DNA of 64,000 bases from Halonatronomonas betaini. GTDB taxonomy: Bacteria; Bacillota; Halanaerobiia; Halanaerobiales; Halarsenatibacteraceae. A program made the translations under genes and the position numbers. The first letter of the stretch is position 1, and each line of letters begins with the position of its first letter. Under the pieces are notes generated by a model, which worked only from the letters and a program-made list of their open reading frames with translations, had not been told where the DNA came from and ran no database searches. Location: positions 372,001-436,000 of the forward strand of contig NZ_JADPIE010000002.1 of assembly GCF_015666175.1 (NCBI RefSeq), given 5' to 3'. Below are positions 9,339 to 17,199 of the stretch, piece by piece.

Positions 9339-10012
9339 TATTCCACAATCCCTCGCTGCTCCAGAGTAGCCCTTAAAGGTATAAAGGAATTGGCAAAGAC
9401 AGACCTAAACTCAACAGTCAAAAATTCTGATTCAATCTTCGGGAGAATATAGGCTGCAAAAACTTCTCCATTAGGCAAAACCCTGGCATTACTATAATCG
9501 AGAAGATCAATATCACTGATCAACATTGTATAAGATCTCGGTTCAGACATTATTCTACCTTCAGCAATATTGACAACTTCATTAATATCAACAGTAACCT
9601 TCTCATGGGCATTATCTCTCTCAAAACCTCTTTCAGCCCTGAAGCCAATCACTGTAAAACGCTCTGAAATTTCAAGTATCTCCTCTAAGTTAACCTCATT
9701 ACCCCGGTAAGCATCTAAAAACTCTATATCTTCATCGCTATATCTTTCAGCCATCACATCATCTGTCAGCCTTCTGGAAACTTGAAGGCTAAATTCTTCT
9801 CTCTCCTCATCAGTAAAGACCTCATTAAAATAATATTCATCAACTATAAAAAACTCCCCGGCCAGTTCAATTCTGTGATCTTCCCAGCTTGCATAGTACT
9901 CTTCAGTTTCAACATTCTCTTCAGTTTCTACATTTTCTTCAGCAAATAATGAAAAACTAAAAACTAGAACTATTATAAAAGTAAAAATTAAAGCCTGTCT
10001 AAATTTCTTCAT
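9338..10012 (-). CDS. Exported protein of unknown function
   Basis: A 224-residue protein with a clear signal peptide (hydrophobic stretch residues 8-24 ending near FAEE), followed by a doubled NVETEE and an acidic mature region. I do not recognise a family. The mature part has beta-rich segments and no cysteine cluster or evident catalytic motif. It is the first gene of the run that continues into the DNA glycosylase through a TAATG overlap. Confidence 0.6.
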   Translation of the reverse strand: MKKFRQALIFTFIIVLVFSFSLFAEENVETEENVETEEYYASWEDHRIELAGEFFIVDEYYFNEVFTDEEREEFSLQVSRRLTDDVMAERYSDEDIEFLDAYRGNEVNLEEILEISERFTVIGFRAERGFERDNAHEKVTVDINEVVNIAEGRIMSEPRSYTMLISDIDLLDYSNARVLPNGEVFAAYILPKIESEFLTVEFRSVFANSFIPLRATLEQRGIVE

Positions 10013-10159
10013 TATAATATTTCACCTTCCACTTATTATAAATTATAGCCTCTATCATAATATTATATAATATCTATTAACTAATTTCTACTCTAATACC
10101 CTCAGCCCATCGAAATTATAGATTCTTCTTTATTTTAACTCCAGATAATATAAATTTTA

Positions 10160-10191
10160 AGAAAATAGACTGCAGTAAATAACTGCAGCCT
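10160..10191 (-). terminator. Intrinsic terminator after the 10218-10745 gene
   Basis: On the minus strand GGCTGCAG and CTGCAGTC (with one G-U pair) enclose a 7-base loop and are followed by TATTTTCTT. It begins about 27 bp past the stop at 10218. Confidence 0.6.
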
Positions 10192-10217
10192 TTAAAGGTT
10201 ATCTGTTTTAATTAATC

Positions 10218-10745
10218 CTATTTCTTTTTAATCAGGCTATTAATTAGCTGATCTTTATTTTCAGTCTTCAAATCAAGATCAACTAAATCTGATTTTTTAA
10301 TTTTATTTAAAAGTTGATAATTCTTCATAAACAGATCATCCACACCTGATAAGTCTAAATCCATACTTTCATTTTCCCTTAAATATTCCTCAAAACTATC
10401 GATATTAGCATGGATTATCTCCTGACAGGAATTAAGAATAGTACAAACGTCATAATATAGTTCCTTTAATTTATAATTAGCCAGTCTCTTCTCTCTAATA
10501 TATGAAGTATGTTCTTTATCTTCAAATTTAACAAGCACATATTTTTTATCTTTACTATCTTTTTTAAGCTGAATAACTTTATCAAAATCTATAAACTCTG
10601 TGACAGCATTAAGAAAATCATTGAAATGGATCTGTTTTTCAACCAATTCAGGCTCCATCAGATCAAAAAGTTGATAAAATCCTAACTTGAATTTTGTGGT
10701 TTTCATCAATTCATAGACTTCATCGAAAATCAGTAATTTTTGCAT
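10218..10745 (-). CDS. Cytoplasmic protein of unknown function
   Basis: About 175 residues, lysine- and aspartate-rich, mainly helical by composition, with no signal peptide, membrane segment or recognised motif. The ATG at 10745 is favoured over the GTG nine bases upstream because GGAG lies 8 bases before it. The gene stands alone with a terminator behind it and about 420 bp of non-coding DNA upstream. I do not recognise a family. Confidence 0.55.
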   Translation of the reverse strand: MQKLLIFDEVYELMKTTKFKLGFYQLFDLMEPELVEKQIHFNDFLNAVTEFIDFDKVIQLKKDSKDKKYVLVKFEDKEHTSYIREKRLANYKLKELYYDVCTILNSCQEIIHANIDSFEEYLRENESMDLDLSGVDDLFMKNYQLLNKIKKSDLVDLDLKTENKDQLINSLIKKK

Positions 10746-11167
10746 TTTTATCACTCCATTTCAAATATTTTTATGAAACTGGCCTTGTATTTCTTTTTTT
10801 ATCTTACTATATATATTAGATATTAAAACCCAATCTCCTCTAAAAAATAACTACATTTCAAGAAAATTTTATATTTAACTCTCCTCCAATACCTCCCCGG
10901 TACCAACCCAGTACCAACCCAGTACCAACCCAGTACCAACCCAGTACCAACCCATACCCGAAATTAACTAACCCTTACTTCTATTTAATATTTACTAAAT
11001 AAATATCACATCTAAAATAAAACTGAAAAAATAGATTAGAATTTTTCTCTAAAATATTATATAATAAAATTAGAAAAGAATTTAACCTGATAAATTAAAG
11101 GAGTTTTCAAAATTATCTTGAATTAGAAGCTAACTGAAGACAATTAATTATGAAAGGAGTGGTTTAA
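10746..11167. other. Gene-poor intergenic stretch
   Basis: About 420 bp with no convincing gene. It is very AT-rich except for a C-rich island at 10881-10961 that contains five 11-bp tandem repeats. A TATAAT-like element near 11063 could serve the miniprotein gene that begins at 11168. An isolated AAAGGAG near 11098 is not followed by a usable reading frame. Confidence 0.6.
10900..10954. repeat. Five perfect 11-bp tandem repeats
   Basis: The unit GTACCAACCCA occurs five times head to tail without a mismatch, starting at 10900, 10911, 10922, 10933 and 10944. Flanking sequence keeps the C-rich bias (CTCCCCG before, TACCCG after). It lies in non-coding DNA, about one helical turn per unit. Confidence 0.95.
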
Positions 11168-11239
11168 ATGTTAGAATTATTAGGAGCAGCATTAGTTATC
11201 TGGTTGGTAATCTATTATCTAAATAGAACTACTCCATAA
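11168..11239 (+). CDS. 23-residue single-span membrane miniprotein
   Basis: ATG at 11168 with AAAGGAG eight bases upstream opens a 23-codon frame ending in TAA at 11239. The peptide begins MLELLGAALVIW, continues through a hydrophobic run to YYLNR and ends TTP, i.e. one short membrane span with a positively charged C-terminal edge. A strong terminator hairpin follows within 25 bp, so it looks like an independent transcription unit. Such peptides in other bacteria include type I toxins and membrane-complex regulators, but nothing here fixes a role. Confidence 0.55.
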   Translation: MLELLGAALVIWLVIYYLNRTTP

Positions 11240-11261
11240 TTTCAAACTCAATTTAATCTCG

Positions 11262-11297
11262 AATAAAAAGGAGGGATTTATTCTCTCCTTTTTATTT
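11262..11297 (+). terminator. Long hairpin terminator after the miniprotein
   Basis: A 15-bp stem with one G-T wobble (arms from AATAAAAAGGAG to CTCCTTTTTATT) and a 5-base loop at 11277-11281. Its own A-rich and T-rich arms provide U-tracts on both strands. It separates the miniprotein from the ABC operon starting at 11318. Confidence 0.8.
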
Positions 11298-11317
11298 GTT
11301 CATTTAAGGGTGGTCTA

Positions 11318-12319
11318 ATGGCTAATTTAAGAATAATAATTTCATTAATTAAAAAAGATCTATTATATTTCTTTAGAAATAAAACCATTCTTATTGTGGT
11401 TATACTGCCGGTTCTAGCCTCTATCTTTTTTCTTTTAATCGAAACCGGTATCTTCCAGATCCAGTATGATATAGGTCTGATTACTGAAAATAATCCTATC
11501 GAAATTGATAACTCTAACTATCAGGAAATAAATTTTATAGAATTCCAGGATGAAGAAACTGCCAGAGATAACCTCAATAGAATCGATGGAATCTTGAAAT
11601 TTCAATCTGACAATCGGTTTAATCTCTACCTTAATAATCTTGATCCAACAGAAATACTAATTTTAGAACAGTATATCAATGAAATTATAATTTCAACAAT
11701 GGATTATACAATGCCCTTTGAGCTCAATATTGAACTAATAGATAGTCAATCACCATTCAATGATCTCATCTCTCTCTGGCTGGCAGTGACTGTGGCCATG
11801 ATCGGAATAGTTGTTATTTCAGGAGATCTAGCCGAAGAAAAAGATAATAAAACCCTGGAGGGCATTTATATAGCTCCAATTTCAAATATATTATTTCTAA
11901 GTAGCAAAATTATTTCCGGGACAATCCTGGCCATAATAACAGCAATTATAATCCTTATAGCCAATATATTTCTTGAGAGCAGCCTGACTATTTATAGCCT
12001 GTTACTGACTGCTCCAGTGATCATAGCAGGTGCCTTAATCTTTAATATCATAGGCAGTATAATTGGCCTGAGATCTAAGAGTCAATCTGCTGCCAGATCA
12101 ATGGCTACAATTATCTATTTTTTAATAGTTTTCCCGGGATTACTGGCAACTATTTCTCCAACATTTGAATTAATAGGTCGACTTACCCCGGCCTACTATT
12201 TTATCAATGGACTCCAGTTAGATAATATTATTTATAACCTGTTTTTTATCTCAATATTTATAGTAATTCTAGTACCAGTTCTAATCTACTCATATAATGA
12301 GGTGTATTATAATGAATAA
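11318..12319 (+). CDS. ABC-2 type exporter permease
   Basis: A 333-residue membrane protein: one N-terminal span (about 20-42), a long extracytoplasmic loop (about 45-145), then five hydrophobic spans, the ABC-2 permease plan. The cytoplasmic segment SGDLAEEKDNKTLEG after the second span is the typical conserved ABC-2 element. It should form a homodimer with the ATPase encoded two genes downstream. AAGGGTGG precedes the ATG. The substrate is not predictable. Confidence 0.85.
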   Translation: MANLRIIISLIKKDLLYFFRNKTILIVVILPVLASIFFLLIETGIFQIQYDIGLITENNPIEIDNSNYQEINFIEFQDEETARDNLNRIDGILKFQSDNRFNLYLNNLDPTEILILEQYINEIIISTMDYTMPFELNIELIDSQSPFNDLISLWLAVTVAMIGIVVISGDLAEEKDNKTLEGIYIAPISNILFLSSKIISGTILAIITAIIILIANIFLESSLTIYSLLLTAPVIIAGALIFNIIGSIIGLRSKSQSAARSMATIIYFLIVFPGLLATISPTFELIGRLTPAYYFINGLQLDNIIYNLFFISIFIVILVPVLIYSYNEVYYNE

Positions 12320-12827
12320 AAACTTATCAAAAAATCTAATAATAATTCTATTAATCCTTTCCGCCCTTTTCATTTCAACTGGAAGGATTCAGGCCGAGCT
12401 CAATGATTCAGAAGATCTAAAAGAATTTATCAACACTGTATATAATCATTATCAGGAACAGGAATTTCAGGAAGTTTATCAGCTCCTCCACCCAGGAATT
12501 CAAGAAAATTTAACCGAAGAAGAATATGTCAATTTTCAGCAGGATAATACAGATCGCTATCAACTAAAACTATCAGAAATCAAAATCATAGAAATAGATA
12601 ATATTGATAGCCTCCCCTCAAAATTTAATAACTATATTTCTGAAGATCAATATCAACAGGCCTATGAGGCTAAAGTTGAATATAAGATGGAATTTAGATT
12701 TTTAGGAACAAATCAGAGTCGAGAAGTTGATACAGAAACCTATGTAATTGAAGATAATGGTCAACTCTATCTGGTCTGGGATCGATCAGTTATAGAAGAA
12801 GATGATCCTGGTGCTGGAATTGAATAA
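12312..12827 (+). CDS. Exported NTF2-like (DUF3887/DUF4878-type) protein
   Basis: About 171 residues with a signal peptide (hydrophobic residues 9-22). The mature part resembles small NTF2-like domains: YNHYQEQEFQEVYQLLHP, then EEYVNF and alternating beta segments. I use the ATG at 12312, which follows GAGGTG at good spacing and overlaps the permease stop by 8 bp. It sits between the permease and ATPase genes and overlaps both, so it is probably a partner of this exporter on the outer face. Family assignment is tentative. Confidence 0.6.
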   Translation: MNKNLSKNLIIILLILSALFISTGRIQAELNDSEDLKEFINTVYNHYQEQEFQEVYQLLHPGIQENLTEEEYVNFQQDNTDRYQLKLSEIKIIEIDNIDSLPSKFNNYISEDQYQQAYEAKVEYKMEFRFLGTNQSREVDTETYVIEDNGQLYLVWDRSVIEEDDPGAGIE

Positions 12828-13749
12828 CCCTCCAATTGTAATTAATGATCTAAGAAAAAAATATAAAGATATTACAGCCTTAAATGGAATCAACCTGACA
12901 GTAAACCAGGGAGAGATTTTTGGCTTTTTAGGTCCTAATGGTGCTGGCAAAACAACAACCATGAGAATCCTCCTTGGCCTATTAAATCCAACTTCTGGTA
13001 GCAGTCAGGTTTTTGGAACCAATTCAACAGAGTTAGATAATAATATCAGAGGAAAAATCGGAGTAGTTTTTGAAGAAAACAATCTCTATCAGCATCTAAC
13101 TGGCCAGGAAAACTTAGAATTCTTTGCCAGCCTTTATAATGTCCAGCCAGAAAAAATTAACCAGTTATTAGAATTTTTCCAGCTAGTTGATGCCAGAGAT
13201 TTATATGTTAAAAATTATTCAAAAGGGATGAAACAGAGATTATTAATCGCCAGGGCAATTATAGCCGACCCGGAACTCTTAATTCTTGATGAGCCAACCA
13301 GTGGCCTGGATCCTGCTTCAATTGAGATCATTCATCAGGCTATTGAAGGTTTTAAAAAAGAAAATAAAACAGTCTTTTTAAGCTCCCATTTCATGGAAGA
13401 AGTCGAACGACTCTGCGACCGGATAGCCTTTATCAACAATGGTGAAATAATAACAATTACAACCCCTGCCTGGCTAAAGTCATACTATGGCAACAAAAAT
13501 ATCAAAATTAAGATCAGACTCAATCAGCAGTCAGTCGATAATTTAAAATCCAGCCTGCCTGAAGAGGCAGTAATAGAAATTAAAAATAATTCAGCAAGCA
13601 TCTCCCTGCCCTTAGATTATGAAATGACAGGCAATTTAATCGACAGCTTAAAATCTAATTATTCAATTTTATCAATTCAGACAGAAGAAGCATCGCTCCA
13701 CCAGGTCTTTATTGAATTGTCAAAAGAAAATAAAAAATTAAAATTCTAA
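12802..13749 (+). CDS. ABC transporter ATP-binding protein
   Basis: A 315-residue ATPase. Walker A GPNGAGKTT (about 43-51), a signature-type YSKGMKQR, Walker B LLILDEPTSGLDP and the H-loop SSHF are all intact. A C-terminal region of about 90 residues follows, as in exporters paired with ABC-2 permeases. The gene overlaps the NTF2-like gene by 26 bp. Gene order permease, NTF2-like, ATPase is less common than ATPase first. Confidence 0.93.
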   Translation: MILVLELNNPPIVINDLRKKYKDITALNGINLTVNQGEIFGFLGPNGAGKTTTMRILLGLLNPTSGSSQVFGTNSTELDNNIRGKIGVVFEENNLYQHLTGQENLEFFASLYNVQPEKINQLLEFFQLVDARDLYVKNYSKGMKQRLLIARAIIADPELLILDEPTSGLDPASIEIIHQAIEGFKKENKTVFLSSHFMEEVERLCDRIAFINNGEIITITTPAWLKSYYGNKNIKIKIRLNQQSVDNLKSSLPEEAVIEIKNNSASISLPLDYEMTGNLIDSLKSNYSILSIQTEEASLHQVFIELSKENKKLKF

Positions 13750-13758
13750 AATTACCTC

Positions 13759-13787
13759 TTGACAAAAGTATAATAGGCTGCTATACT
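13759..13787 (+). promoter_or_regulatory. Consensus sigma-A promoter for the aromatic amino acid operon
   Basis: TTGACA at 13759-13764 and TATACT at 13782-13787 with a 17-bp spacer. Transcription should start near 13794, directly before the T-box RNA. It begins 10 bp after the ABC ATPase stop. Confidence 0.88.
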
Positions 13788-13793
13788 AAGTTC

Positions 13794-14010
13794 AACAATT
13801 TAGTATACTAAAAGCTTTGAAGGGACCCAAGTAAGCATTAAATTGCTGAAATACACCCCTGAGCTGCCAGCTGAAACCAGTAAGCAAAGGCCGTCTATCG
13901 TCGTTATCCGATAGGGAAGTGCTAGCTTCCTCACAGAGATGATCTTTAAAGATCTAAAAAATAGGTGGTACCGCGACTTAAGTCGCCCTGTTATAGGGGG
14001 GCTTTTTCTT
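13794..14010 (+). promoter_or_regulatory. T-box riboswitch, Tyr specifier (UAC), upstream of aroA
   Basis: The T-box sequence AGGTGGTACCGCG is at 13963-13975. A terminator follows at about 13980-14008: AAGTC and CCCT pair with AGGG and GGCTT, then TTTTTCTT. Upstream, a specifier-type loop has AGTA at 13830-13833, a very short AGCA/TGCT helix, GAA, and then UAC at 13852-13854 followed by A. A second S-turn hairpin (GCUGAA with AGUAAGC, 13870-13885) fits Stem II, and CTATCG/CGATAG (13895-13914) fits Stem III. UAC pairs with the tRNA-Tyr anticodon, consistent with tyrA in the operon. The Stem I region lacks room for the usual distal domain. Confidence 0.9.
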
Positions 14011-14026
14011 ATTTAGGAGGGTTTTT

Positions 14027-15313
14027 ATGAAATTAAAAATAGCAAATAAAAGTAATATTAATACTAAAGTTTCTGTTCCAGGCGATAAATCAATCTCACA
14101 CCGGTCATTAATGCTGGCAGGGATTGCCAGTGGTCAGAGCAGAGTCTCAGGTCTATTAGAGGGTGAAGACTGTTTTTCAACCTTAAAATGCATGGAAAAA
14201 TTAGGAGTTGATATAACCAGAGATAATTCTGGCACCTATATCGTAAATGGAGTCGGTTTAAATGGTCTAAAGGAGCCAGCTGATATCCTTGATTGTGGTA
14301 ATTCTGGTACCACCATGCGCTTGCTTTCAGGGCTTTTAGCAGGCAGGCCATTCTATTCAGTCCTAACCGGTGACCGATCTTTAAATTCAAGGCCGATGGA
14401 TCGAATTATTACCCCATTAAGTAAAATGGGAGCAGAAATCTGGAGCCGCCAGCAGGGCTTAGCCCCTCTAAGTATCAGAGGTGGTAATCTAGCCAGCATT
14501 AATTATAATAGTCCAGTAGCCAGTGCCCAGGTTAAATCCTCAATACTCCTGGCCGGCCTATCAACTAAAGGGATTACATATGTTAATGAGCCAGCCCAGT
14601 CCAGAGATCATACAGAAAAGATGCTGAAAGCAGCAGGTGTCGATATTGAAATTAATGATAATACCATTAAATTAAATAGTTCAGGTCAGCCAGAATTAAA
14701 GCCCCTGGATATTAATATCCCAGGAGATATCTCATCAGCAGCCTTTATAATTGCTGCAGGCTTAATCACAGAAAATAGCAGAATCTTAATTAAAGATGTC
14801 GGTATCAATCAGACCAGAACCGGTGTCCTTGATGCCTTAAAGATGATGGGAGCCGAACTTACTATCAAAAATAAAAGAGTTAGTTCAGGTGAACCTCTGG
14901 CAGATATAGAAGCCTGTTCAAGTAACCTAAAGGCAATAGAGATATCCGGCAGTCTGGTCCCTAGATTAATCGATGAGATACCACTGCTGGCTCTACTGGC
15001 AACCCAGGCAGACGGTGATACAATTATTAAAGATGCCGCAGAATTAAGGGTAAAAGAAACTGATAGAATTAAAGCTATCAGCTCTGAGCTAAAAAAATTA
15101 GGAGCAGAGATAGAGGAATACCCTAACGGTATGAAAATCAAAGGAAATACAGAGCTTAAAGGTGGTATTGAAGTTGATAGTTTTGGTGACCATAGAATAG
15201 GCATGACAATGGCCATTTCCGGTCTGATTGCCAGAAATGGTATCATAGTTAATAATAGCGAATCGATAGATATATCCTTTCCTGACTTTGAAAAATTAAT
15301 TAATAATCTTTAA
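14027..15313 (+). CDS. aroA: 3-phosphoshikimate 1-carboxyvinyltransferase (EPSP synthase)
   Basis: 428 residues. It transfers the enolpyruvyl group of PEP to shikimate 3-phosphate, the sixth step of the shikimate pathway. PGDKSISHR near the N-terminus, GNSGTTMRLL around residue 92 and the C-terminal KETDR segment bind phosphates and PEP. Length is normal. AGGAGG lies 7 bases before the ATG. First gene of the Tyr T-box operon; aroE, aroK and aroD are not in the window. Confidence 0.96.
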   Translation: MKLKIANKSNINTKVSVPGDKSISHRSLMLAGIASGQSRVSGLLEGEDCFSTLKCMEKLGVDITRDNSGTYIVNGVGLNGLKEPADILDCGNSGTTMRLLSGLLAGRPFYSVLTGDRSLNSRPMDRIITPLSKMGAEIWSRQQGLAPLSIRGGNLASINYNSPVASAQVKSSILLAGLSTKGITYVNEPAQSRDHTEKMLKAAGVDIEINDNTIKLNSSGQPELKPLDINIPGDISSAAFIIAAGLITENSRILIKDVGINQTRTGVLDALKMMGAELTIKNKRVSSGEPLADIEACSSNLKAIEISGSLVPRLIDEIPLLALLATQADGDTIIKDAAELRVKETDRIKAISSELKKLGAEIEEYPNGMKIKGNTELKGGIEVDSFGDHRIGMTMAISGLIARNGIIVNNSESIDISFPDFEKLINNL

Positions 15314-15332
15314 ATAAAAGGAGACTGATAAA

Positions 15333-16355
15333 ATGATTGTTGTAATGAAAAGTAATAGCAGCAAAGATGATGTAAATAAGATCTGTAATATAATTAAAGA
15401 TGAAGGTTATGAGACCCATTTATCTGAAGGCGTTGAAAAGACAATTATTGGCGTTGTTGGTGCCAATGGCAAAAAAGAAAATCTTAAAAGCCAGCTTCTA
15501 ACCTATAAATCAGTTGAAAAAGTCGTTATAATAGTTGAGCCATTTAAGTTAACCGGTAGAGATTTCAAACCAGATAAGACTGTTATCGACATAGATGGTG
15601 TTAAAATTGGCGGCAAAAAACCGGTAATTATGGCCGGTCCCTGTGCCGTTGAAAGTGAAGAACAGATCCTTGAAACTGCAAGAATTGTTAAGGAAGCAGG
15701 GGCAGAAATTTTAAGAGGTGGTGCCTTCAAGCCGAGAACCTCCCCCTATTCATTCCAGGGGCTGGGAGAAGAAGGCTTAAAATTACTGGCCAAAGCCAGA
15801 GAGGAAACTGGCCTAAAAATTGTCACAGAGTTAATGGATATCCAGCACCTTGATGTTGTCGAAGAGTATACAGATATTTTCCAGATAGGCGCCAGAAATA
15901 TGCAAAACTATCCTCTACTTTCAGCAGTCGGCAAAGCCAGTAAACCGGTTATGTTAAAGCGGGGTATGTCAGCTACAATCAAAGAATGGCTATTAGCTGC
16001 TGAATATATCATGTCTGAGGGCAATAAAGAAGTTATTCTCTGCGAGCGAGGCATTAGAACATTTGGCGAAAGAACCAGAAATACACTGGATCTAAGTTCT
16101 ATCCCGCTAGTTCAGCAGATCAGTCATCTCCCTGTGATTGTAGATCCAAGTCATGGCACAGGCAAATGGGATCTGGTCATCCCGATGGCCCGGGCTGGAA
16201 TTGCTGCCGGAGCAGATGGTCTTATCATCGAAGTCCATCCTAACCCTGGTGAGGCCCTTTCAGATGGCCAGCAGTCATTAAAACCAGAGAACTTTAAAAT
16301 GCTAATGGAAGAGATCGATTTAATCAGCAGGGCAATCAACCGAGAAGATAATTAA
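15333..16355 (+). CDS. aroF: 3-deoxy-7-phosphoheptulonate (DAHP) synthase with regulatory N-domain
   Basis: 340 residues. Residues 1 to about 70 form the ferredoxin-like regulatory domain (begins MIVVMKSNSS); the TIM-barrel catalytic domain follows with GPCAVES, RGGAFKPRTSPY and DPSHGTG. This is the type I-beta DAHP synthase, which condenses PEP and erythrose 4-phosphate to start the shikimate pathway. The N-terminal domain binds Tyr or Phe for feedback inhibition in characterised relatives; which effector applies here is unknown. AAAGGAG precedes the ATG, 19 bp after aroA. Confidence 0.95.
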   Translation: MIVVMKSNSSKDDVNKICNIIKDEGYETHLSEGVEKTIIGVVGANGKKENLKSQLLTYKSVEKVVIIVEPFKLTGRDFKPDKTVIDIDGVKIGGKKPVIMAGPCAVESEEQILETARIVKEAGAEILRGGAFKPRTSPYSFQGLGEEGLKLLAKAREETGLKIVTELMDIQHLDVVEEYTDIFQIGARNMQNYPLLSAVGKASKPVMLKRGMSATIKEWLLAAEYIMSEGNKEVILCERGIRTFGERTRNTLDLSSIPLVQQISHLPVIVDPSHGTGKWDLVIPMARAGIAAGADGLIIEVHPNPGEALSDGQQSLKPENFKMLMEEIDLISRAINREDN

Positions 16356-16356
16356 A

Positions 16357-17199
16357 ATGGAATTTAATATAAAGAATATCTTAATCATTGGCACCGGCCT
16401 TATTGGAGCATCCCTGGCCGGTGCTATCAAAACCAATTATCCAGAGATTAAAATTACTGGAATCGACAAGGACCGAAATAACTTAGACTATTCTCTAAAA
16501 AATAACCTGATCGATTTCAGCACTAAAAATTTAAATGATCTGGAATTAGATGAATATCAATTAATTATCCTGGCTACACCAGTAAATATTATAAAGGAAT
16601 ACCTCAATAGGCTCTATCCTCTGCTTAAAGGTCAAACTTCCAGTAAAATAATAATCGATACCGGCAGCACCAAGGCTGAAATAGTTAAGCAGGGAAGTAA
16701 ATTAAACAATCTAAAGAACACCTGGTTTCTAGGAGGCCATCCTATGGCAGGCCTGGAACAATCAGGAGCCCGATATTCTCAATCAAATCTCTTTACTGAA
16801 AAGCCATTTATTATAACCAGGTCAGCTGATACCAGTTATCCTGAAACTATAATCAATCGCCTTAAAGAATTCCTTAAAGGTTTAAAGATGAACATTATCG
16901 AATTAGAACCTGAAAGCCATGATCAATATCTGGCTGGAGTTAGCCATCTGTCCCAGCTACTTGCCTATATCCTGGCTGAAATAATAGCTGACGAAGAAAA
17001 CAGCTCTGAGATGCTTGCAATCAGCGGCAATGGTTACAAAGATATGACTAGACTTGCCTCCAGTTCCAAAGAACTCTGGGAGGAAATCTTTAAAAGTAAT
17101 AGCGAAAATTTAATTTATTTTATCGATAAATATATTGCAAGATTAAACCAGTATCAGGACTGGTTAAAAGAAAGTGAGGAGAATTTAAAAGATGTTTGA
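16357..17199 (+). CDS. tyrA: Prephenate dehydrogenase
   Basis: 280 residues. A Rossmann GTGLIGASLAG motif near residue 12 binds NAD(P), and HPMAG with the following LEQSGA matches the TyrA active-site region; the C-terminal helical domain follows. It oxidatively decarboxylates prephenate to 4-hydroxyphenylpyruvate, the committed step to tyrosine, which matches the UAC specifier of the T-box upstream. No ACT domain is present; the protein ends soon after the helical domain. The ATG follows the previous stop by one base, and its stop overlaps aroC by 8 bp. Confidence 0.93.
   Translation: MEFNIKNILIIGTGLIGASLAGAIKTNYPEIKITGIDKDRNNLDYSLKNNLIDFSTKNLNDLELDEYQLIILATPVNIIKEYLNRLYPLLKGQTSSKIIIDTGSTKAEIVKQGSKLNNLKNTWFLGGHPMAGLEQSGARYSQSNLFTEKPFIITRSADTSYPETIINRLKEFLKGLKMNIIELEPESHDQYLAGVSHLSQLLAYILAEIIADEENSSEMLAISGNGYKDMTRLASSSKELWEEIFKSNSENLIYFIDKYIARLNQYQDWLKESEENLKDV

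Noticed and set aside
10900-10954. Possible CRISPR array
   Set aside because: Units are 11 bp and directly adjacent with no spacers, and no cas genes are in the window.
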